Of a stretch of 42,728 nucleotides of DNA, positions 17,301 through 23,609 are shown piece after piece (positions within the stretch are counted from its first letter, which is position 1; each line of letters opens with the position of its first letter). Under the pieces are notes generated by a model. That model saw only the letters and a list, made by a program, of their open reading frames with translations. It did not search any database and had not been told where the DNA came from. The DNA lies in NCBI GenBank assembly GCA_003223255.1, contig QHYJ01000246.1:2423-45150 (forward strand), written 5' to 3'. A program made the position numbers and the translations under genes. This DNA comes from Acidobacteriota bacterium. Its GTDB lineage: Bacteria; Acidobacteriota; Terriglobia; Acidiferrales; UBA7541.

Positions 17301-18674
17301 TCTGCTGACAGCTCGACGACGACGAGTGGGAGCACTACCATCACCGGAGGCACCGGGGCTTGCGTTTCCGGCACCCAATATTGGGATATCGGGGTGCGCG
17401 GTGACACAGGACCGACCAACCACAGCTCCGGGGTTACGCTCCGCGCGACCGATTCCGTGCTGACCCCAGGTGCGTCTGCTGTTTTGGCCTCTGGTAACTC
17501 CACGGCTGACCCGCGCTTCCTTAGCCAGTACTGCGACGGTTCACGCACGGCCCCCGAAACGCCGGGACTGCTTGCGGCGAGCTGGATCGTGCCTCCGGGT
17601 ATCTCGGATGCAACCGTGCCCAACCCGATCTTCAACCTGACTCCGGCCGCTACGGTGGACGAAGGCAACAACTGGGTCAACATGCGCTGGGGCCCACTCG
17701 CGATGACCAATCCAACAGTTGCAGCCGGACCTTACGGAAATTACTGTGGCGGCCTCCCGCTCGGTAATTACGGCATTGCCACGGCATCCTCCGCAGCAGG
17801 AAGGGTTGCTGGTGGCTCGGCGAACTACACCGACGCTCCTAACTTCGACTTCTACAACAACCCAAGGAAACCTGGTCCAATTGATGCTGGGGCAGTTCAA
17901 CGGACCGGGACTGGCACGAACAGAGACTTCACGGTCTCACCAGGGTTGGTGGACTTTGGCTTTGTGCCCCTGCATAGTCCGAGAACCGTGGATCAGGACA
18001 TCCAGGTCATTAACTCGGGCAACGTCCCGCTATCGTTCAACGCTGCCTCCTTCTCGATTTCGTGCACGAACGTGACTACCGGATGCAACACAGCAAGCTT
18101 CACCATCCTGTCCAATACCTGCTTTGTGGGCGGGGGCGTGTCCACGCTTGCTCCGGGACAAAGCTGCGTGGTCAACGTGGCCTTCAACCCCATCAGCACG
18201 TCGCAAGCAGCGAGGAATGCAACGCTGAGTGTGAACCCGGTAGGTAACGGCGGCGCGACGTTCGTCTCACTCACCGGTCACGACAGCATTGCCACGATAA
18301 CCATCTCGCCGCTCACTCCGGCGCTGACGGCAGGCGGAGCAAGCAACACCACCGTCAAGACCGGCACCATCACCATCACTAACACTGCCAACCCGAACAC
18401 GAATCTTGACGCCGGCCCGTGGATCCCAACAGCCATAACCCTTACCCGGCTGACCGGCACGGGTACTTTCGCGCGCGGTGGGACTTGTGCCGTTGGCACG
18501 GCCGTGAACGCGGGCGGAACGTTGGTGCCACCTGTAGCAGGCTCGAGTTGCACGATCATTATCACCTATACGCCGCCGGCAACGGGGTCCCCGAACGCCA
18601 GCGCGCACCTTACGGTGACGGGACTCGGGACCATAGCAACCACAAACATTAATACGACGTACAACGCGAACTAA
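11088..18674 (+). CDS. Giant extracellular SdrD-like/beta-helix/choice-of-anchor protein, 3' part
   Basis: Open for 2528 codons, though authentic coding in this frame begins only near 11175; the first 29 or so codons shadow the previous segment. Domains in order: an SdrD/Cna-B-like domain (about 92-140, VFQDDFPLNGEHD); prealbumin-like folds (about 365-395 and 789-820, with LPAGKYVVEVVVPPGYEL); a calcium-binding-type loop (about 424-440, FDANGNGVRDPNEDG); an IPT/TIG-like part near 1147; three GYTxxPTVTF repeats (about 1210-1345); a right-handed parallel beta-helix (about 1378-2270, beginning SIQSAIDTAAPGDLIIVDPG, rich in N-x-I/V-x-N-N rungs); and two C-terminal choice-of-anchor-D-like Ig domains (about 2280-2528). 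Paired cysteines are frequent, as expected for a secreted, disulphide-bonded protein. There is no membrane anchor or sorting motif I recognise. It probably forms a surface scaffold with the copper proteins encoded upstream. Confidence 0.85.
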   Translation: MRRGQRRLPARSHRKWIHASESQPSSSGSDHGSAPANCAAGPYDSTDPTGFNTACGHGMGGAPIPALPAGTTSYPTTPYTILTQPAPFPPALLSVFVFQDDFPLNGEHDAGGGTGAVNTTSEPGLGGFEITLFDDAGGTGDATGQLTHDMFNQPLSNSLAGTIDPLSGLDACPITKSPLVAMDTSNGNAPGSVGTIGITGRIVTCPEFEADGITPSPLAGQAIIPNMMQGRYGVVATPAADRIARGEEWLQTNTLDGEKAHDSFLRIGEPSYFQEYGPAGYHVSIGFANPQIINSRLAGVCAGADPTITGTNCHNVITATVTTERMSRTPDERLYSSGDNTGFSFTQCYVSFGDPDGEDFAFTKCGPDGSFTLSGLPDGDWRITVFDQWNDMLVDGLSTPVRLAGGATVNMGNIAMNQWQANIYTSTFFDANGNGVRDPNEDGLALVSTNIRFRDGSFSNFNNTDLSGNAGFNEVFPLFSWYVVETDATRYKSTGTHVVYDAGGPADGSSSCGATGYPACGTSTIGQMMANTNEPAAVALPTNLRVPGAYYCSNGDCTDAPAPLSPGGSGGSTGRVDPPWVASEGWQGFSGQNSFLEFGKKLFAVGETGGIHGEVVYDSTRPFDDPQLNLHLSWTPNVPNVTVNLYQEGVAGDSVTPTLKLVDTTKTSSWDDWAQGFRSDGTPNMNCPGQSTTDLFYFSVFNQPDYLDVYNNQHNGTPLHTIPNNSQFKCYDGMHNWNQLQPAPYDGTYRFPSVTGIDPTGKPSGTNCTICIPNPDTTDPWRVGTPMLPAGKYVVEVVVPPGYELVKEEDKNILIGDNYIAPVTQQFGGLGAIYILPDQAAVGASYNANNAQNQTTDLGTLNLPRGEGDTGSVEQFWPCVGEARIVPDFMSIFPQAQEVAAFPGATRNLCDRREITLQDQASALAKFYIFSSTHVAAHFTGIITDDFTSEFDPFSPAFGEKFSPPDMPVSIKDWAGNEINRVYSDHWGAYDGLTYSTWEVNPPNPTGYGPTMMVTCMNDPGPVVDTNPASPTYNQMITDPLFSAQYSQFCYEIPFMPGQTQYMDTPVVPTSAFAGAGYNNVDCSYPDATPAVKEVDGDGLGPWVSAAGHTLTITALGDQMVPNNAYAGPQATTAPYNQKFVKRHFGFGASPTVTIGGVQASCTGGDLSLTCSVPTGVQPCLVQQQAQYGGSTAYCGELVITSAPVTTGTGGATGVTVTNAGNGYTARPTVTFNNTGTGGSGAAATATGTAVLGSGTTAGRVVGVTVTNPGSGYTSRPTVTFAPPSCTINGTTCVQATLTNSSTAGVFMDVVSVTVTAAGTGYTSNPTVTFTAPSCTINTTTCVRATGTAAASPIQTFSARQSIDTVTVTVGGKPPTHVPATGSIQSAIDTAAPGDLIIVDPGFTPSATAAAGTSCAGVTAPTATCVETGAAHNELLIMWKPVRLQGVGAASSIINANTHPAGQTKLDAWRQRIVCLFGLGLNGSPVNTSPHTGDVNTIKNVFDPTSQVGCPGTGWNYFTAFDESGAMAGSSATNAQVDRLPTEATIGWDANLNGNLAEQLQEPSLMGALEGAGITVLAKGVNFPSDPYDPTLLAGFPTGTTLLIGTDAAGGGNFPVGDANPVCHTSAASATNPFPSNYSCNPSSIDGLGITDSSQGGGGIFVHGWAHNLQIANNRIYSNAGTLSGGINVGQGEFTGAYIQGAGALNAPPGSCEDSPVPNAQLPYCENVNVNIHNNYVALNSSTGDELFSATPAGAGGVSICTGADYYKFNYNWVCGNLSSGDGGGVAHLGYSSNGDIEHNTILFNQSTNPTIPTNGGGLIIMGTPDQDLVCSTINPNLDQDCPPTASVGGAASVTPSDGVGPGLVINANLIMGNAAESGTGAGIAFNAVNGTDMVNFPTDPGQWNLVTVTNNIIVDNVGGWDGAGISLADSPNVNIINNTIAYNASTASAGILFNTLGAPLASQGGSSCTSTATTTCPRPAGLVAIQHSAVLAANLPSGTGGVNVVCPPGHFQTTATNGSCKTVSYPKLENNVFWHNSAHYIGVGALSPQFQQNVVSLFNAFTHTAVASQPSADSSTTTSGSTTITGGTGACVSGTQYWDIGVRGDTGPTNHSSGVTLRATDSVLTPGASAVLASGNSTADPRFLSQYCDGSRTAPETPGLLAASWIVPPGISDATVPNPIFNLTPAATVDEGNNWVNMRWGPLAMTNPTVAAGPYGNYCGGLPLGNYGIATASSAAGRVAGGSANYTDAPNFDFYNNPRKPGPIDAGAVQRTGTGTNRDFTVSPGLVDFGFVPLHSPRTVDQDIQVINSGNVPLSFNAASFSISCTNVTTGCNTASFTILSNTCFVGGGVSTLAPGQSCVVNVAFNPISTSQAARNATLSVNPVGNGGATFVSLTGHDSIATITISPLTPALTAGGASNTTVKTGTITITNTANPNTNLDAGPWIPTAITLTRLTGTGTFARGGTCAVGTAVNAGGTLVPPVAGSSCTIIITYTPPATGSPNASAHLTVTGLGTIATTNINTTYNAN
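14717..15124 (+). repeat. Three in-gene repeats encoding GVTVTNxGxGYTxxPTVTF
   Basis: Units begin at about 14717, 14868 and 15016. Each encodes VTVTxxGxGYTxxPTVTF. Units 2 and 3 also share a following disulphide-loop segment, PSCTINxTTC. The second and third are close at DNA level, suggesting recent duplication within the giant gene. Confidence 0.7.
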
Positions 18675-18690
18675 CCAGATCAACCCTGGC

Positions 18691-18724
18691 GGGGCGGGCA
18701 TCTTCGGACGTCCGTCCCGTTTTG
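18691..18724 (+). terminator. Rho-independent terminator of the oxidase/giant-protein operon
   Basis: CGGGGCGGGC pairs with GTCCGTCCCG (10 bp, two G-U pairs) across a 10-base loop and is followed by TTTT. It begins 17 bases after the giant gene's stop. Confidence 0.75.
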
Positions 18725-18760
18725 GCGAAAGGAACTTTCTAGGGAGAGGACCAAAACGAG

Positions 18761-19270
18761 ATGCAAGAACGTCATCCAATCCTAAAAACAAACTTGATCT
18801 TTCTAGCTGGAGTTCTCGGCAGCAGCATTTTGGTATTCCAGGCGGGGGCACAGACCTCTTCTCACCCCGCGAATCCGAAGCGAACTGCCGCTCCGATGCA
18901 CTACCGCCCCGATCGCTTCGCCGGACGCGCGGGAAAGTACTACGCTCTGATTTGGGGCGTCGACTCGCTCAGCCTCAAGTACGCCGAGTCTGGCGAGGTC
19001 ATTCGATTCAGCTACCGCGTACTGGATCCCAACAAGGCGCGAACCTTGAACGACAAGAAGCTCGAGCCCAGCTTGATCGATCCGGAAGCTGGAGTGAAAT
19101 TAGTGGTTCCGTCCCTGGAAAAAGTCGGACAGTTGCGTCAGAGCAGCACCCCTGAGGCAGGCAAGTCCTACTGGATGGCATTTTCGAACAAAGGCCGATT
19201 GGTGAAACGAGGAGACCACGTCGATGTGGTGATCGGGCCGTTCCACGCTCAAGGACTTGTCGTCGATTAG
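18761..19270 (+). CDS. Conserved small secreted protein of unknown function
   Basis: Protein of 169 residues with a signal peptide (hydrophobic core LIFLAGVLGSSILVF, cleavage near AGAQT). GGGAGAGG stands before ATG 18761. The mature part has no cysteine and no membrane segment. It has the look of a small beta-rich domain with segments YYALIWGVDSLSLKYAESGE, RVLDPNKARTLNDKK, QSSTPEAGKSYWMAFSNKG and VDVVIGPFHAQGLVVD. I believe homologues occur as hypothetical proteins in acidobacterial genomes, but I cannot assign a fold or function. It follows the operon terminator by 37 bases, so it needs either read-through or its own promoter. Its position next to the secreted copper proteins suggests an accessory periplasmic role. 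Confidence 0.75.
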   Translation: MQERHPILKTNLIFLAGVLGSSILVFQAGAQTSSHPANPKRTAAPMHYRPDRFAGRAGKYYALIWGVDSLSLKYAESGEVIRFSYRVLDPNKARTLNDKKLEPSLIDPEAGVKLVVPSLEKVGQLRQSSTPEAGKSYWMAFSNKGRLVKRGDHVDVVIGPFHAQGLVVD

Positions 19271-19354
19271 CTTGGCTTTCCAGCCCGGAAAAAAGCAAAC
19301 GGGAAATTCCAAACGACCTGAGCCTTCGGCTTATGCGAAGAGGGGCATATTTCT

Positions 19355-19392
19355 TGAGACGGACGATTTGTCTCAGACATGCTGAGATTTTT
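19355..19392 (+). terminator. Terminator hairpin with a competing upstream hairpin
   Basis: TCTCAG (19371-19376) pairs with CTGAGA (19382-19387), followed by TTTTT at 19388-19392. The same TCTCA bases can instead pair with TGAGAC at 19355-19360 as TGAGAC/GTCTCA. The downstream hairpin is a plausible end for the 18761-19270 gene. The rest of the 349-base gap to the ferredoxin (19271-19619) shows only a small CCGTG-TCG-CACGG hairpin near 19404-19416 and the promoter element below. Confidence 0.5.
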
Positions 19393-19606
19393 GCCCAAGT
19401 AGCCGTGTCGCACGGACAAAGTATCACCTGGAAACCGTGGGATGTAGCCATCGTCGAGGAAAAATAGAAGCCAGCGCCCGCCTACGCAGGCGGTCCCGAT
19501 CCCCTCCCCGGGACATGAGGCGCTCTGCAGCTGCCTTAGCCCTGGACTACGATTCCAGCATCGAAATGTCTGCGGCTGCGGCGCTTCCAAATTCTCAGAA
19601 TCCAGG

Positions 19607-19612
19607 TATAAT
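19607..19612 (+). promoter_or_regulatory. Perfect -10 box eight bases before the ferredoxin start
   Basis: TATAAT ends seven bases before ATG 19620. If used, transcription would begin at or within a base or two of the start codon, giving a leaderless message. The -35 match at 17-bp spacing (CTTCCA) is poor. Confidence 0.5.
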
Positions 19613-19619
19613 CCACCGC

Positions 19620-19997
19620 ATGGCTCCTCCAACCGAAGTCAAAGCGCCGGGGCTGGTTCCGGACGAACTGAAGCACGAGCCGCGTTCCAAAGGCATCGCC
19701 ACCGCGCGCAAGAAAAAGCCCAAAGAACTTGCCGTCATCACCGAATGCTGCACGGGTTGCGCTGGCTCTCCCGCCTGCGTGGAATACTGTCCCGTCGAAG
19801 ACTGCATGTTCTGGGTTCCTGACGAGGACCATCCGCCGTTCGGCCGCATTCAGATTGATCCGCTTCTTTGCATCGGCTGCAAGAAGTGTCTCAGCAAGGG
19901 CCCGAACGGTTGCTTCCTCGACGGCTGCCCCTGGGATGCCATCGTCATGGTGGAAACCACGGAAGTGGAAAAAGAAGTCGGTCCCATGGTGTATTAA
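19620..19997 (+). CDS. Two-cluster 4Fe-4S ferredoxin-like protein
   Basis: Protein of 125 residues with eleven cysteines (43, 44, 47, 53, 57, 62, 84, 87, 90, 98, 103). The first group (ECCTGCAGSPACVEYCP, then EDC) and the second (LCIGCKKC, then C98 and C103) fit two 4Fe-4S sites of the bacterial ferredoxin type, with extra residues and cysteines between them. A cytoplasmic electron-transfer role follows from the family and from the absence of a signal peptide. I chose ATG 19620 because the reading frame upstream (from 19437) is basic, low-complexity and non-family-like, and because a perfect TATAAT sits at 19607. There is no Shine-Dalgarno site, in keeping with leaderless translation. It lies between the secreted-copper operon and the convergent peptidase gene; its partner enzyme is not in the window. 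Confidence 0.88.
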   Translation: MAPPTEVKAPGLVPDELKHEPRSKGIATARKKKPKELAVITECCTGCAGSPACVEYCPVEDCMFWVPDEDHPPFGRIQIDPLLCIGCKKCLSKGPNGCFLDGCPWDAIVMVETTEVEKEVGPMVY

Positions 19998-20048
19998 GAA
20001 TTGCTGCTCACCTGATCCATTACCAGCGACTGAAAACATGTTTGCGAG

Positions 20049-20069
20049 CGGGGAAGCATTCGCTCCCCG
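20049..20069. terminator. Hairpin between convergent genes
   Basis: CGGGGA (20049-20054) and TCCCCG (20064-20069) form a 6-bp stem with a 9-base loop, between the stop of the plus-strand ferredoxin and the stop of the minus-strand peptidase. The T-run is weak, so it may serve as a bidirectional terminator. Confidence 0.5.
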
Positions 20070-20130
20070 TCTTAACGCTAAACTAATGTTCTAACTCCTC
20101 GCTAAGTGAGTGCGCCAGAGAAGAAAGTTG

Positions 20131-21279
20131 TTAGGGCTTTTGGGGGTCCGATGTCGGCCGGCTTGGCAGGGGCTCCTGGCCGGCTTGCGGCTTTTGCGAA
20201 GTATCCATCTTTGTCCCGGCTTCAACGCCCGCAGCTGGCGTAGGCGCTATCAGCGCATTATCCACTACGCGCGTCAGGTAGAACATGAACGGTGTGATTT
20301 GGAACGGCGTGTTCTCCGCTTCGCCAACCGTGCCCACGGGCTTGGACTTGAGCATCCGTAATTGGTTGCTCCACGGATCAACCTTGATGCGTCCCCCGAG
20401 CGGCAACGCGGCAACCAGATTCGACGCTGGTTTTTCTTCCGGCGCACCCGCCGGCTTGTCACCGGCCGCTTTGTCGGCAGGAGAGGACTTGTCTGGGTCT
20501 CCTGCTGTCTGCGCTGCCGACACTTCCGATGCAACCGGCCAGCTTGCCGAAACCCGGTCCCCGAGATCCGGACTGATCAAATTCGGAATTTCCTTCGCGT
20601 GGCTCCGGACCGCTTGCGAAAAGAGTTGCGCGCTAGCGCCTTTGTCCTTATAGGGAGAATTTCTCAGCAACTCCATCCCTTTTTGCCTCGCGGCTTCTTC
20701 CTCTTCCGGAGTGCGGGCAAAATCAAAATGTTTGAAGGTCTCTTTTTCGTCGAATCGCAGTCGGTCGAAGAACGCAAACTGCGAGTCGATGCGGTGTCCG
20801 AGGACCACGTGGCCTAACTCGTGCGCCAGAATGACCGCAAGGCTGGCCTCGTCGGGAAGCACGTCAATCAGTCCGCGGCTCAACACGATAGAGTGACCGA
20901 TGGTGAAGGACTCCAGCGTAGAAGTCATCAGCACGCGGCAGCGCACTTCCGGCGCGATGTCGAGATTATTCGTAACCTCCAGGTTGTTGGCCACGGTCTC
21001 GAGCACTTTGTCCACTTCCCCGTAGGGCGCCAGCAGGCCCATCCGCTCCAGCCGGTCGGTAACGTTGTCTTCGGCTTGGTGGACCCAGGAACGCGCCGCC
21101 TGCAAGGGGGAATAGTCGTTGGCGATTTCCGACTGATCTTTGATTCCCGAGGCCTCCAGGAGTGGCCTAGGTTGTACCCCCAGAGCCGCGTCTGCGCGCG
21201 AAACGCTTTGTATCCGATGCTCACCGACAGCTTGTCGCGCACGCTGCCTTCTTCGCTGTAGACAAACGCCGGGAGCCAC
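20131..21279 (-). CDS. M48-family metallopeptidase, C-terminal part (frameshifted gene)
   Basis: From about 21175 down to 20131 this frame encodes the catalytic half of an M48 (Ste24/HtpX/BepA-like) zinc peptidase. HELGH in LAVILAHELGHVVLGHRID provides the two zinc histidines and the catalytic Glu. After it come a charged region (FDEKETFKHFDFARTPEEEE), an Ala/Pro/Lys-rich linker (SSPADKAAGDKPAGAPEEKP) and a C-terminal tail. The first 30 or so codons of this open frame are out of register; the true upstream coding is in the neighbouring frame, which joins at about 21165-21180. The protein should be periplasmic, since the upstream part has a signal peptide, and a role in envelope protein quality control is a fair inference. 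If the frameshift is real the peptidase is inactive; if it is an assembly error the gene is whole (20131-22136). Confidence 0.82.
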   Translation of the reverse strand: MAPGVCLQRRRQRARQAVGEHRIQSVSRADAALGVQPRPLLEASGIKDQSEIANDYSPLQAARSWVHQAEDNVTDRLERMGLLAPYGEVDKVLETVANNLEVTNNLDIAPEVRCRVLMTSTLESFTIGHSIVLSRGLIDVLPDEASLAVILAHELGHVVLGHRIDSQFAFFDRLRFDEKETFKHFDFARTPEEEEAARQKGMELLRNSPYKDKGASAQLFSQAVRSHAKEIPNLISPDLGDRVSASWPVASEVSAAQTAGDPDKSSPADKAAGDKPAGAPEEKPASNLVAALPLGGRIKVDPWSNQLRMLKSKPVGTVGEAENTPFQITPFMFYLTRVVDNALIAPTPAAGVEAGTKMDTSQKPQAGQEPLPSRPTSDPQKP

Positions 21280-22136
21280 AGGTTTTTCCCGACATTGCTG
21301 CGCCAGCTATCGAAATTGAAATAGTTGCTGGTTAGCGACGACCCGCCAAACGCCCCGTTGAAGCGCACAATGTGAAAATCCTGGTCCTCCACCCAGATGC
21401 GGCCAACAAAACGTCCTTTGTCCTTCTTGTTTAAGGGATCGACGTCAAAGACCAGACAGCGGACTTCGCCCAAAAATTCGCGCCGCACGTACTCAATCTT
21501 GTAGTGCGTCCTGTCGAAGCCGCTTATGTCGAGGAAAATCATTTGCAGGAAGCCGCGCGGGAGAAACTCCGAGCTGAAAAATTCTGCCCAGTTTCCAAGC
21601 AGCTTGTGTTTTAGGCCTTCGTCGCGGTCCAGTGGTTCCAGGGCCACGCCCTTCGAGAGCTCCGCCCGGCCCAGGAAATATTTGTCCCCGGCGGGTACCG
21701 CTCCCAGTTGCTTGTCCAGCCGCAGATACTGGATGTAGGTTTCCACCAACGGGGAGTACTGGCGAACCAAGCCGACCTCCGCCTGCTCCTGCGCCACAAT
21801 CTTGTCGATCGCCGCCTCTGGAGTCAGAGGCTGCTGGGCCGCAGGGGCCGGGAGTGAGGATTGTGCGCTGGTTGGAAGCGGCTGGCCCGCCGTGGCAGGT
21901 GTTGTCTCTGTTGTGGCGGGTGGCTGCTCCTGTGCGCCCGCTTCGGAAGGCGATTGCGCCCTTGCCGTGAGCGGCCACGCCAGTAGCGCTAGCGCCAGCA
22001 AGAGGAGCAGTATGAGAGTCGGCCGCACGTGGGCCAGCATATCTTGTAGCGGCAGTATCACGGCCCTATCTTCGCGTTGGCTGTCGTTCTCCGGGGTGCC
22101 GGCCGTTGGGGCAAGTAAAATCCTGGGGCTGCGCAT
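20928..22136 (-). CDS. M48-peptidase gene, N-terminal part (frameshifted gene)
   Basis: This frame gives the exported N-terminal half of the same gene: a short basic leader, a hydrophobic helix (LILLLLLALALLAWPLTARA, signal peptide or anchor), an Ala/Pro/Gln-rich linker, and a folded domain of about 230 residues (DKIVAQEQAEVGLVRQYSP; GFDRTHYKIEYVRREFLGEV; RFVGRIWVEDQDFHIVRFNG), which resembles outer-membrane lipoprotein-sorting-like beta domains that interpret substrates. After YKAFRAQTRLWGYNLG, around 21180, the reading should pass to the other frame, where LLEASGIKDQSEIAND and the HELGH motif follow; residues beyond that in this frame are shadow. ATG 22136 is chosen because GGGAGGC lies just upstream; an alternative ATG at 22040 starts nearer the hydrophobic helix but has no such site. 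Confidence 0.72.
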   Translation of the reverse strand: MRSPRILLAPTAGTPENDSQREDRAVILPLQDMLAHVRPTLILLLLLALALLAWPLTARAQSPSEAGAQEQPPATTETTPATAGQPLPTSAQSSLPAPAAQQPLTPEAAIDKIVAQEQAEVGLVRQYSPLVETYIQYLRLDKQLGAVPAGDKYFLGRAELSKGVALEPLDRDEGLKHKLLGNWAEFFSSEFLPRGFLQMIFLDISGFDRTHYKIEYVRREFLGEVRCLVFDVDPLNKKDKGRFVGRIWVEDQDFHIVRFNGAFGGSSLTSNYFNFDSWRSNVGKNLWLPAFVYSEEGSVRDKLSVSIGYKAFRAQTRLWGYNLGHSWRPRESKISRKSPTTIPPCRRRVPGSTKPKTTLPTGWSGWACWRPTGKWTKCSRPWPTTWRLRIISTSRRKCAAAC

Positions 22137-22265
22137 CACGCCTCCCAAACTCAACCTTTATAAACAGGGCCGGATTACACAGGGTAACTGCTGCGCCGAG
22201 ACCTGCCACCTGTCCTGAAGTGCAGTTTCCGGCCAGCCGTCCTCGCAGGTGATACTCGGTTAAGG

Positions 22266-23213
22266 CTAAGGCTTTGCGGACGCGCGGGAGCGGATGGCTT
22301 GCTCGGCTAGAAGGGCTTGCTGGCGCACGCGGCCGGGGATATCCCGCGATTCGCGCTCGTAGGGACGAATTGCCGGTAGATCCTCTGCACGACCGACGAG
22401 ATACAGCGCCCGCAAGGCTTCCCAAACCTGTTCGTCGCCGGGATCGACCGTGGCGATCTCGGCGCCCGCAGCAACATTGGCCCCGGTGGGCGCCGAAAGG
22501 GAATGGATGCGGCCGCTGATCGCAGAGCGAACTTCGACCGCCGCTTCGCCACTAGCCGAATTAGCTCCGGGCGGCGAGGTAGGCTGAAGTTTGGCGATGA
22601 TTCCGCCTTGATGAATGGCTGTGCCGAGACGGGCTGTGTCCATCACACGCCCCGCGCTAGGCGCGAGGACGTGCGCGGGCTGCAGCATCGCCACAATTTG
22701 CTCGCGCCCGGACGCATCGCCGAAACGCACCAGCGAAAGCGCCGCGTTGCCCCGCACCATGGGCGAGGAGTCCCGCAACATTTTTAATAGCGCGTCATGA
22801 AATCCCGCGCCCGTGGTGTCCTGCCCCATCACCCATGCGTCGGTATTGCGCACTTCCTCTACTGGATGCGTTGCCAGACGGGCCAGTTCCGGATACCAGC
22901 GCTTGACGGCCGCGTCGCGACGCACGATTCGTTCGCCAATCTGCACCAATGCGTGCTGGATGTGCCGCGGGCGTTTGTCGTCCGTCAAGTATTGCGTGAT
23001 TTGCTGATCGGAAAGCTGCCGGCCAAACCAGGTGTTCCACCAGAAGAGGAAGGGAAGCAGCACGATGAGCCATGCGGCGAGATAAAAAAGCAGCCGCGTG
23101 CGCGTAGATATGCGGTGGGCGGATTGGCCGGACGCCGCGCCTTGCGGAGCTGAAGTTTCGGTCACGGATGCTTCCGCGTCACCGTTTGAGGGAGAGCGTG
23201 AGGGAGTGTCCAT
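22266..23213 (-). CDS. Membrane-anchored HEAT-repeat protein with a biotinyl/lipoyl-like domain
   Basis: Protein of 315 residues. ATG 23213 is preferred over an upstream TTG at 23234; neither has a strong ribosome site. After a polar N-terminus comes one membrane helix (LLFYLAAWLIVLLPFLFWW, about residues 42-60). Then there are HEAT-like helical pairs (ELARLATHPVEEVRNTDAWV; MLRDSSPMVRGNAALSLVRF). A barrel-sandwich (biotinyl/lipoyl or membrane-fusion-like) segment follows (EVRSAISGRIHSLSAPTGAN then VAAGAEIATVDPG), but the Met-Lys-Met attachment motif is absent, so it is probably structural. A last helical pair closes the protein. It is the last of the genes running with the bc complex and cupredoxin genes, so it may help assemble or scaffold that chain. 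This is inference from position. Confidence 0.75.
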   Translation of the reverse strand: MDTPSRSPSNGDAEASVTETSAPQGAASGQSAHRISTRTRLLFYLAAWLIVLLPFLFWWNTWFGRQLSDQQITQYLTDDKRPRHIQHALVQIGERIVRRDAAVKRWYPELARLATHPVEEVRNTDAWVMGQDTTGAGFHDALLKMLRDSSPMVRGNAALSLVRFGDASGREQIVAMLQPAHVLAPSAGRVMDTARLGTAIHQGGIIAKLQPTSPPGANSASGEAAVEVRSAISGRIHSLSAPTGANVAAGAEIATVDPGDEQVWEALRALYLVGRAEDLPAIRPYERESRDIPGRVRQQALLAEQAIRSRASAKP

Positions 23214-23333
23214 TCTGCTGGATGAGTTTGTCAAAAAGGCAGTCGAGAAGCAAAAGGCCTTAAGCCTCTCGAACTGGGCGATGCGAGTTCCGACGTTTCG
23301 CGGCGCACGTGTGGCAAGCCTCGCCCCCTCTAT

Positions 23334-23561
23334 TTAACTTTCGTCGGAGGGGGCGCCAGGCTTGGCTGGCCCGCTGGGCTTCTTGCCGCCGCGCAACTCC
23401 CAGAAGGCATTCAGAAAGAAGACCCCCGAAAGGCTCAGCATGATGAGGATCTCAAACAGTCCATCCACGGTCTTCCAGGTGTCTGAAGCAAAGATCCAGG
23501 CGACCCCCGCGAGCGGAATCAGACCGAGCACAATGGAGATCAATAGCATCACGGCAAGCAA
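23334..23561 (-). CDS. Small two-helix membrane protein
   Basis: Protein of 75 residues with two hydrophobic helices (about 2-25 and 36-55) and a short basic, Pro-rich tail (GGKKPSGPAKPGAPSDES). The start is TTG 23561, supported by GAGGAGG four bases upstream; the in-frame ATG four codons later is too far from that site. It lies between the cupredoxin lipoprotein and the HEAT-repeat gene on the same strand, in the bc-complex gene run. No family is recognised; a small accessory subunit of the respiratory complex is possible. Confidence 0.65.
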   Translation of the reverse strand: MLAVMLLISIVLGLIPLAGVAWIFASDTWKTVDGLFEILIMLSLSGVFFLNAFWELRGGKKPSGPAKPGAPSDES

Positions 23562-23609
23562 GTCGCCTCCTCACACATCTCCTCGGAAATTGGTCCGGAG
23601 CACCTCATG

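Noticed and set aside
19371-19450. Possible TPP riboswitch because of CTGAGA
   Set aside because: The remaining THI-box elements are absent; CTGAGA is explained by the terminator stem.
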